Notes under the pieces: model-generated
Seen by the model: the letters and a program-made list of their open reading frames with translations, nothing else
Told to the model about the DNA's origin: nothing
Database searches by the model: none
From: an uncultured Clostridia bacterium
GTDB lineage: Bacteria > Bacillota_A > Clostridia > TANB77 > CAG-508
NCBI GenBank assembly: GCA_947594095.1
Contig: CANQEA010000045.1
Coordinates: 1 to 11,046, forward strand
Direction: 5' to 3'
DNA: 11,046 nucleotides
Position numbers and translations under genes: made by a program
Part shown: piece by piece, positions 5,396 to 11,046 of the stretch
Numbering within the stretch: the stretch's first letter is position 1
How the letters are laid out: every line of letters begins with the position of its first letter

Positions 5396-6109
5396 ATGGA
5401 TTTTAATAAAGAAAGTTTGCCCAAACACATTGCAATTATAATGGATGGAAATAGAAGATGGGCAAAAAATAAGGGAATGCCAGCAAGTTTCGGACACAAA
5501 GAAGGCGCAAAAACTTTAGAAAAAATAGTAAGATATGCCAACAAAATAGGTATTAAACATATAACAGTTTACGCGTTTTCTACAGAAAATTGGAAAAGAG
5601 CAAAAGACGAAGTATCAAGCCTTATGATGTTATTTCAAAGTTACTTAGATGATTATAGCAAAAGAGCAGATACAGAAAATATAAAAGTTAAAATAATAGG
5701 AAATTTATCAGGTCTTCCAGAAAGAATGCAAAAAAGTATTCATAAGTGTATGGAAAGGACAAAAGACAATACAGGTATTACTTTTAATATTGCATTAAAT
5801 TATGGTGGAAGAGATGAAATTTTAAATGCAGTAAAAGAAATAGCAAATGAAGTAAAAGAAAACAAGCTAACAGCAAATGACATAACAGAAGAACTTCTTT
5901 CAGATAAACTATATACAAAAGATCAACCAGACCCAGACTTATTAATTAGAACAAGTGGAGAATTAAGGCTAAGTAACTTTTTACCTTGGCAATTAGTTTA
6001 TTCTGAATTTGTTTTTGTAGATAAAAACTGGCCAGATTTTACTGAAGAAGATTTAGATGAAGCAATTACAGAGTACTTAAAAAGAACTAGAAAATTCGGC
6101 GCAAACTAG
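5396..6109 (+). CDS. uppS: Undecaprenyl diphosphate synthase (cis-prenyltransferase)
   Basis: It adds isopentenyl units in cis to farnesyl diphosphate to make the C55 lipid carrier used for peptidoglycan and other envelope polymers; it acts at the inner face of the membrane. The 237 residues are family length. IIMDGNRRWA (14-23) holds the catalytic-site Asp17 and phosphate-binding Gly-Asn-Arg. His34 in GHKEGA, FSTENW (61-66), NYGGRDE (135-141) and RTSGELRLSNFLPWQ (185-199) with Glu204 complete the conserved set, so it looks fully active. AGAAAGGA lies about 8 bases before the ATG. The ispA gene ends 58 bases upstream, so primer synthesis and chain extension are encoded side by side. A long hairpin occupies the whole gap to cdsA. 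Confidence 0.97.
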   Translation: MDFNKESLPKHIAIIMDGNRRWAKNKGMPASFGHKEGAKTLEKIVRYANKIGIKHITVYAFSTENWKRAKDEVSSLMMLFQSYLDDYSKRADTENIKVKIIGNLSGLPERMQKSIHKCMERTKDNTGITFNIALNYGGRDEILNAVKEIANEVKENKLTANDITEELLSDKLYTKDQPDPDLLIRTSGELRLSNFLPWQLVYSEFVFVDKNWPDFTEEDLDEAITEYLKRTRKFGAN

Positions 6110-6111
6110 TA

Positions 6112-6245
6112 GTTGAAAAATTGTTGGAAAAGAATTAAATTTTGGCAAGGAAAATTTTATTTACAAGGCAAAGGAGCATACGTGTTGTATGTGACTGCGT
6201 TGTGAATGAAATTTGACACAGCCAAAATTGTAATTATTTTTCAAC
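6112..6245 (+). other. Long multi-segment hairpin (candidate structured RNA) between uppS and cdsA
   Basis: Three helices stack in one rod. The outer one has 10 pairs (6112-6121 with 6236-6245). The middle one has 14 pairs with one bulged G (6133-6146 with 6221-6235) and is joined to the outer by an 11-base bulge on the 5' side only. The inner one has 15 unbroken pairs (6152-6166 with 6200-6214), two of them G-U. At the tip, CATAC (6177-6181) pairs with GTATG (6187-6191) around GTGTT. The structure begins 3 bases after the uppS stop and ends 5 bases before GGGAG, the cdsA ribosome binding site. Pairing is seen directly; function is inferred. It could be a cis-regulator of cdsA, an RNase III-type processing site, or a small palindromic repeat. 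I see no target-site duplication. Confidence 0.6.
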
Positions 6246-6261
6246 CAAAGGGAGAAAAAAC

Positions 6262-7065
6262 ATGGATATAAAAAGAATAACCTCAGGCATATTAGGCTTT
6301 GCAATAGTTTTAATTGTATTATTAATTGGGAATAAATACATTGTAGATATAGCTTTAGCAGGGATTGCAATTTTAGCTATGAGTGAATATTTAAATGCGA
6401 TATCCAAAGTGTGTAACCCTGTAAAATGGGTAGGATATTTAAGTTGTTTAAGTATTGCACTAATTCATATAATTCCAGTAGAATATTTGCCAATAACAAT
6501 TACTGTATCAATTCCTTTAATTTTAATGGCATTATTTTTACAAGTAATTGCAACAGACATGAAGACTAATTTTAAAGATATTGCATATACTTTTATTGGT
6601 ATATTCTATGTAGTATTTTTCATTATGTTTGTAGCATTTATAGATGGAATGAAAAATGGTAATATTTTGATTTGGTATGTATTATTTGCAGCATGGGCCA
6701 CAGATATTTTTGCATTCTTTGTTGGAATAAAATTTGGAAAACATAAATTTAGTAAAGTAAGCCCTAAAAAATCAATTGAAGGTTGTGTTGCAGGAACGAT
6801 TGGTGCAGTTATAGTTATGCTTATTTATACATTTGTTGTAAATCAAGTATGGCAAATGGGTTATTCTTATTTATACATAGCAGGAATGTCAATTGTACTT
6901 AGCCTAATTAGCCAAATAGGGGATTTCGCTGCATCATCTATAAAAAGATATGTTGATATTAAAGATTATAGTAATTTAATTCCAGGTCATGGAGGAATGC
7001 TAGATAGAATTGATAGTTTGATTTTTGTAGCACCATTTGCATATGCATTCTTCACAATGCTATAA
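6262..7065 (+). CDS. cdsA: Phosphatidate cytidylyltransferase (CDP-diglyceride synthase)
   Basis: An integral membrane enzyme that makes CDP-diacylglycerol from phosphatidate and CTP, the branch point for phosphatidylglycerol, cardiolipin and other phospholipids. It has 267 residues with about seven to eight hydrophobic segments, the first two within 10-45. The cytosolic stretch 145-174 has WATD, then GKHKFSKVSPKKSIEG, a family block. The C-terminal signature runs from 225 to 251: S225-x-x-K-R, K234-D, P241-G-H-G-G, and D248-R-I-D251, with the metal-binding aspartates present. The ATG follows GGGAG by 7 bases. That site lies just downstream of the long hairpin at 6112-6245, so translation could depend on that RNA. 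rseP begins 56 bases after the stop; dxr, often between these two genes, is not there. Confidence 0.95.
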   Translation: MDIKRITSGILGFAIVLIVLLIGNKYIVDIALAGIAILAMSEYLNAISKVCNPVKWVGYLSCLSIALIHIIPVEYLPITITVSIPLILMALFLQVIATDMKTNFKDIAYTFIGIFYVVFFIMFVAFIDGMKNGNILIWYVLFAAWATDIFAFFVGIKFGKHKFSKVSPKKSIEGCVAGTIGAVIVMLIYTFVVNQVWQMGYSYLYIAGMSIVLSLISQIGDFAASSIKRYVDIKDYSNLIPGHGGMLDRIDSLIFVAPFAYAFFTML

Positions 7066-7121
7066 AATATGATTTGTTTAAGGTGTGGATATATGTATAT
7101 ATAAATTAAGAGGAGGCAATT

Positions 7122-8372
7122 TTGTTAGGATTTATAGTATCTGCAATAAAAATAATATTCTTATTAGGATTTTTAATTACAATACATGAATTAGGTCACT
7201 TTACAGTTGCTAAGCTATGTAAAGTAAAAGTAAACGAATTTGCAATTGGATTTGGCCCAACTATATGGAAAAAACAAGGAAAAGAAACAAAGTATGCTTT
7301 AAGGCTAATTCCATTAGGTGGATTTGTTAGTATGGAAGGAGAGGACGAAAAGTCAGAAGACAGTCGTTCTTTTTCAAATGCAAGTATTCCTAAAAGAATA
7401 GCAATATGTATGGCAGGAGCAACTGTAAACATATTATTTGCATTAGTAGTATTCTTTATTCTAATGGCATCTTCAGATGTATATGTATCTAACGAAATAG
7501 ATAGCACAATAAATGGATATGCTGCAGAGCAGGTAGGAATTCAAGGCGGAGATAAAATAGTAGAAATAGATGGAAAAAAAATCAGCTCTAAATATGATGT
7601 TGATGAAATCATGAATGAAAATGAAGGAAAAAACTTAAAACTAAAAATAGATAGACAAAATGAAATAATAGAATATGAAATAAAACCTACAAAAGTAGAA
7701 TATAAAGCAACAGGGATTTACCTTGATGACAACTGTAAAATAATAACATTAGAAAAAAATAGTAGTGCAGAAAAACAGGGAATAAAGCCAAATGATGTAT
7801 TACTTGAAATAAATCATGTACAATTAAATGGAGATGTAAATAAAGTAAAAGAATTAATAAATGAGCCGGGACTAGGAACAATTTTGCTAAAAGTAAAAAG
7901 AGGTAATCAAGAGATAGATATTGAACTTATCCCAGACACAGTACCTGTTTATTATATAGGGGTTAACTTCAAAAAAGCAGAAGACACATTTATAAATAGA
8001 TGTATATATGGAGGAGTAGAAACAAAGGAATTTGTATTTTCAATAGTAGATAATTTAAAACAATTATTCACAGGAAATGTAGGCGTAGACCAAATGATGG
8101 GTCCTGTTGGAATATCACAAGTAGTTTCTAAAACACAGGGCTGGTACGAATTTATCTATATGCTTGCTTTAATTTCTCTATCACTTGGAGTTACAAACCT
8201 TTTACCAATACCAGCATTAGACGGAGGAAAAATATTAATTTTATTAATAGAGGCAATCCGCAGAAAACCACTAAAACAAGAAACAGAAATAAATATCCAG
8301 TTAATTGGATTTTCAATTTTAATTGCATTATCACTATATGTAACTTACCATGATATAATAAGAATTTTTTAG
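7122..8372 (+). CDS. rseP: RseP/RasP-type site-2 membrane metalloprotease, M50, TTG start
   Basis: It cuts transmembrane segments of membrane proteins, such as anti-sigma factors and leftover signal peptides, within the membrane. HELGH (22-26) in the first membrane helix gives the zinc-binding His22 and His26 and the catalytic Glu23; the third zinc ligand is Asp367 in NLLPIPALDGG (359-369). A second membrane helix follows at about 92-116, and further helices at 345-377 and 392-408. Between them lie two PDZ-like repeats, about 125-190 (GGDKIVEIDG) and 195-270 (KPNDVLLEIN). The 416 residues are normal. TTG at 7122 is chosen because AGGAGG (7111-7116) lies 5 bases upstream and an in-frame TAA excludes earlier starts. 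It is the last gene of the cluster; no clear terminator follows. Confidence 0.95.
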   Translation: MLGFIVSAIKIIFLLGFLITIHELGHFTVAKLCKVKVNEFAIGFGPTIWKKQGKETKYALRLIPLGGFVSMEGEDEKSEDSRSFSNASIPKRIAICMAGATVNILFALVVFFILMASSDVYVSNEIDSTINGYAAEQVGIQGGDKIVEIDGKKISSKYDVDEIMNENEGKNLKLKIDRQNEIIEYEIKPTKVEYKATGIYLDDNCKIITLEKNSSAEKQGIKPNDVLLEINHVQLNGDVNKVKELINEPGLGTILLKVKRGNQEIDIELIPDTVPVYYIGVNFKKAEDTFINRCIYGGVETKEFVFSIVDNLKQLFTGNVGVDQMMGPVGISQVVSKTQGWYEFIYMLALISLSLGVTNLLPIPALDGGKILILLIEAIRRKPLKQETEINIQLIGFSILIALSLYVTYHDIIRIF

Positions 8373-8396
8373 ATTAAAATATTTCATAAAAAACAT

Positions 8397-8425
8397 TTGA
8401 CATTTTAATATTTTTAATAGATAAT
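8397..8425 (+). promoter_or_regulatory. Predicted strong sigma-A promoter of the glucan phosphorylase gene
   Basis: A perfect TTGACA (8397-8402) is followed by exactly 17 bases and GATAAT (8420-8425), one base from consensus. A start near 8432 gives a leader of about 50 bases that ends in AAGGAGG (8468-8474), 9 bases before the ATG. It separates this gene from the rseP cluster. Confidence 0.7.
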
Positions 8426-8483
8426 ATAAATAACAAATTACAAAAAGAAAATGATATAAAAAATACTAAGGAGGAATTTATAA

Positions 8484-8909
8484 ATGTACGTATTTAATAG
8501 GATTACAGTAAATTCACAATTACCAAAGAGAATAGAAAAATTATCAGAAATTGCAAACAATTTATGGTGGTCATGGAATACTGAGTTTTTAAGACTATTC
8601 CAACAAATAGATAGAGACTTGTGGGAAGAATGTGGGAAAAACCCAGTAAAATTCTTAAAAAGTGTATCACAAGAAAAACTAGAAAATGCAACTAAAAATG
8701 TATCATTATTAAAAGAATATGACAAAATAGTAGAAAATTTTGAAGGATACATGAACAGTACAAATACATGGTTTAATAATAAATATCCAGAAAATAAGAA
8801 AGACCTAATTGCATATTTTTCAGCAGAATATGGATTAGATGAAACAATCCCAATATATTCTGGTGGACTTCGGAATTTTATCTGGAGACCATTTAAAATC
8901 AGCAAGTGA
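8484..8909 (+). CDS. N-terminal fragment of the frameshifted phosphorylase, 141 aa
   Basis: This is what a ribosome would make without frame correction. It comprises 129 native residues up to YSGGL, then 12 out-of-frame residues (beginning R-N-F-I-W-R) and TGA at 8907-8909. It lacks the whole catalytic and cofactor-binding region and would be inactive as a phosphorylase. The start is secure: AAGGAGG lies 9 bases before the ATG. Confidence 0.7.
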   Translation: MYVFNRITVNSQLPKRIEKLSEIANNLWWSWNTEFLRLFQQIDRDLWEECGKNPVKFLKSVSQEKLENATKNVSLLKEYDKIVENFEGYMNSTNTWFNNKYPENKKDLIAYFSAEYGLDETIPIYSGGLRNFIWRPFKISK

Positions 8910-11046
8910 TTTAGGAATTCCGCTAGTAGCAGTAGGTTTATTATACAAAAATGGATATTTCCATCAAAAAATAAATGAATATGGTAATCAAGAAACAGAA
9001 TATCACAATATAGATTTATATGATTTACCAATCAATCCAGTAAAAGATGAAAAAGGAGAAGATTTAACAATATATGTTAAATTCCCTAAAAGAAGATTAT
9101 ATTTAAAAGTATGGCAAATAAATGTAGGAAGAGTTAAACTATACTTATTAGACTCAGATATTGATAAAAACCATGAAGAAGATAGGGATGTTACTTTAAG
9201 ACTTTATGGCGGAGATCAAGAAATGAGAATAAGACAAGAAATAGTTTTAGGTATGGCAGGTGTTAATTTACTAACAAATTATTTAAACCTAAAGCCAACA
9301 GTATTCCACATGAATGAAGGGCATTCCGCATTTTTAACATTAGAAATAATAAAAAATATAATTAAAGAAAAACAAGTATCTTTTGATGTTGCAAAAGATA
9401 TAGCTAGTTCTAAAACAGTATTTACAACACATACACCAGTTCCAGCTGGAAATGATATATTCCCAATAGATTTAGTTGAAAAATACTTTAAAGACTTTTG
9501 GCCAAGACTTGGTTTATCTAGGGAAGATTTCTTAAGACTAGGAATGAAGCCAGGTGTTGATTTAGAACCAGGATTTAATATGGGAATACTTGCTCTAAAA
9601 ATTGCAGGTAAGAAAAATGGAGTTAGTAAACTTCATGGAGCAGTCTCAAGAGAATTATTTGGAGAAGTTTGGCCAAACATTGCAGCAAGCGAATCACCAA
9701 TTGGACATGTAACAAATGGAATTCACACATGTTCATGGCTAGCGCCTAAAATGAAAGAATTATATAACAAATATTTAATTCCATTTTGGCAAGATAACAT
9801 TCACCAAGACTATATTTGGGAAAAAGTAAAAAATATACCAGATAAAGAATTATGGACAGTGCATCAAGATAGAAAAGAAAAATTATTAAAATTAGTAAAA
9901 GACAATACAACAGAAAGATTTAGACGTGCAGGCTATACATATGAAGAAATAAATGAAATTACATCTAAACTAAATCCAAATGCTCTAACAATAGGATTTG
10001 CTAGAAGATTTGCAACATATAAAAGGGCAACATTAATATTTAAAGACATTGAAAGAATGACACAAATATTAAATAACGAATCAAGACCAGTTCAATTAAT
10101 ATTTGCAGGAAAAGCTCACCCAGCAGATAAAGAAGGACAAGACCTAATAAAATATATACATGAAATAGCTATGATGCCACAATTCAAAGGCAAAATATTT
10201 GTATTAGAAAATTACAATATAGCTATGTCCAGATACTTAGTTAGTGGTGTAGACGTATGGCTTAATAATCCAAGAAGACCAATGGAGGCATCTGGTACAA
10301 GTGGTCAAAAGGCTTCTGTAAATGGTGTTATAAACTTTAGTGTATTAGATGGTTGGTGGGCAGAAGGATATACGCAAAATAATGGATGGACTATTGGATC
10401 TAACCGTGAATATAGTTCTTATGAAGAACAAGATGCAGCAGATAGTATAAGTTTATATCGTACATTGGAAGAAAAAATTATTCCAACTTATTATAATAAA
10501 GATGCAAATGGATTATCTAAACAATGGATAGAAATTATGAAAAATTCTATTATAACAACTGGTGGAAAATATAGTACGTCAAGAATGTTAGTAGATTATA
10601 CAAATGATTTATATATTCCACTTTGTAATCTAACTAAAAAATATTATGAAAATGTTGATAATGTCGCAGAGTATAATTCTTGGAAAAAAGATTTATATAA
10701 TAATTGGAAAGATATAAAAATAACACAAATAAACAATTTAGACAATATTACAATTGATGCAGGAAATCAAATAGAAGTATCATGTGAAGTACAGCTTCCA
10801 AATATTGATAAAGAGTACATAAATGTAGAATGTTATTATGGAAAAATATTAGACAACGGAGTTGTAGAAAATGTTAAAATTATCCCAATGAATTTAGTAT
10901 CTGAAGATGAAGAAGAAAAGAAATATACATATATGACAAAAATAGAATTAGTTACAGGTGGAAATTATGGATATACTTTTAGAGTTATGCCAAAACATGA
11001 AATGCTACTTGATGCTGCAAATCTAGATTTAGTTAAATGGATTACA
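8839..11046 (+). CDS. C-terminal phosphorylase reading frame, open to the window edge
   Basis: In the corrected frame the nearest in-frame ATG is at 8839, just after a TAG, giving 11 non-native residues (MKQSQYILVDF) and then the native GILSGDH from 8872. There is no proper ribosome binding site before this ATG (only GGATTAG), so independent translation would be poor. It overlaps the N-terminal fragment by 71 bases. It holds nearly the whole catalytic part, including the glucan site and the cofactor lysine, but lacks the N-terminal 129 residues. Confidence 0.6.
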   Translation, partial: MKQSQYILVDFGILSGDHLKSASDLGIPLVAVGLLYKNGYFHQKINEYGNQETEYHNIDLYDLPINPVKDEKGEDLTIYVKFPKRRLYLKVWQINVGRVKLYLLDSDIDKNHEEDRDVTLRLYGGDQEMRIRQEIVLGMAGVNLLTNYLNLKPTVFHMNEGHSAFLTLEIIKNIIKEKQVSFDVAKDIASSKTVFTTHTPVPAGNDIFPIDLVEKYFKDFWPRLGLSREDFLRLGMKPGVDLEPGFNMGILALKIAGKKNGVSKLHGAVSRELFGEVWPNIAASESPIGHVTNGIHTCSWLAPKMKELYNKYLIPFWQDNIHQDYIWEKVKNIPDKELWTVHQDRKEKLLKLVKDNTTERFRRAGYTYEEINEITSKLNPNALTIGFARRFATYKRATLIFKDIERMTQILNNESRPVQLIFAGKAHPADKEGQDLIKYIHEIAMMPQFKGKIFVLENYNIAMSRYLVSGVDVWLNNPRRPMEASGTSGQKASVNGVINFSVLDGWWAEGYTQNNGWTIGSNREYSSYEEQDAADSISLYRTLEEKIIPTYYNKDANGLSKQWIEIMKNSIITTGGKYSTSRMLVDYTNDLYIPLCNLTKKYYENVDNVAEYNSWKKDLYNNWKDIKITQINNLDNITIDAGNQIEVSCEVQLPNIDKEYINVECYYGKILDNGVVENVKIIPMNLVSEDEEEKKYTYMTKIELVTGGNYGYTFRVMPKHEMLLDAANLDLVKWIT

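Larger units (their letters stand above)
8484..11046 (+). pseudogene. glgP: Alpha-glucan (glycogen/maltodextrin) phosphorylase, GT35, frameshifted at 8871, 3' end at window edge
   Basis: The family releases glucose 1-phosphate from alpha-1,4-glucans using pyridoxal phosphate. The N-terminal DUF3417-like segment (NNLWWSWN at about 26-33) marks the bacterial short-type alpha-glucan phosphorylases. After GGL (codons 127-129, ending at 8870) an extra C at 8871 shifts the frame. Skipping it restores GILSGDHLKSASDLGIP, the expected continuation, and the frame then stays open for 725 codons to the window end. Intact downstream motifs include HMNEGHSAF, TTHTPVPAGND, GHVTNGIHT, FARRFATYKRA and EASGTSGQKAS, whose Lys (10309-10311) should carry the cofactor. 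About 854 residues are covered, so the true C-terminus is probably only slightly beyond the edge. No other damage is seen: the shift is either recent, a sequencing or assembly error, or a recoding site. Confidence 0.85.

Noticed and set aside
6170..6208. AAAGGAG followed by a GTG or TTG mini-frame (VLYVTAL) inside the uppS-cdsA hairpin, as a leader peptide
   Set aside because: Only 7 codons, non-ATG start, and the site lies in a paired tip; too little to support.
6107..6250. The uppS-cdsA hairpin as a classical insertion element or MITE
   Set aside because: No target-site duplication at the ends, no transposase-like terminal sequence that I recognise, and G-U pairs in a long helix point to RNA; copy number could not be checked.
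8376..8414. AAAATATT (8376-8383) with AATATTTT (8407-8414) as a terminator after rseP
   Set aside because: The stem is A-T only, the loop contains the phosphorylase -35 box and there is no clean T-run, so it is probably chance in AT-rich DNA.
1..11046. Alternative genetic code, CRISPR array, tRNA or rRNA genes
   Set aside because: TGA ends ispA and Trp is TGG throughout; no regularly spaced repeats and no cloverleaf or rRNA-like stretch were seen.

Overview
The window is about 11 kb of very AT-rich DNA with adenine-rich coding strands, AGA as the main arginine codon and Shine-Dalgarno sites of the AGGAGG type. TGA is used as a stop. The order pyrH, frr, uppS, cdsA, rseP is typical of Bacillota and best fits a low-GC member of Clostridia, perhaps an uncultured gut lineage. 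The lineage is an inference from gene order and composition; no marker in the window fixes the genus.

Layout. Positions 1-1533 hold the 3' part of a YkpA/YbiT-like ABC-F translation factor. It ends at a strong hairpin that serves both strands. Positions 1634-2951 form a small regulatory island. It has two separate XRE-type helix-turn-helix genes on the minus strand and an unrecognised lysine-rich 104-residue gene on the plus strand. The second XRE gene and the 104-residue gene diverge from a 219-base region where an 11-base inverted repeat touches both predicted promoters. From 3084 to 8372 runs a colinear housekeeping cluster: pyrH (UMP kinase), frr (ribosome recycling factor), a farnesyl diphosphate synthase, uppS, cdsA and rseP. 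From 8484 to the window end lies an alpha-glucan phosphorylase with its own strong promoter, broken by a one-base insertion at 8871.

How the genes work together. The central cluster joins nucleotide supply (UMP kinase), ribosome recycling and envelope lipid synthesis. The prenyl synthase makes the C15 allylic primer that UppS extends to the C55 carrier used for cell-wall export. CdsA makes the CDP-diacylglycerol used for phospholipids. RseP is a membrane site-2 protease. The synthase gene sits between frr and uppS, while dxr, often found between cdsA and rseP in related genomes, is absent there. The phosphorylase belongs to glycogen or maltodextrin use and looks like a separate transcription unit.

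The most notable signals are: (1) a roughly 134-nucleotide multi-segment hairpin filling the uppS-cdsA gap, with G-U pairs inside a 15-pair helix and its 3' arm ending just before the cdsA ribosome binding site; (2) the phosphorylase frameshift at a CTT-CGG site, where CGG is an otherwise unused codon in this window; (3) an Asp-to-Ser change in the second aspartate-rich motif of the prenyl synthase; (4) the divergent XRE operator region. I found no CRISPR array, tRNA, rRNA, insertion sequence or complete novel defence system.
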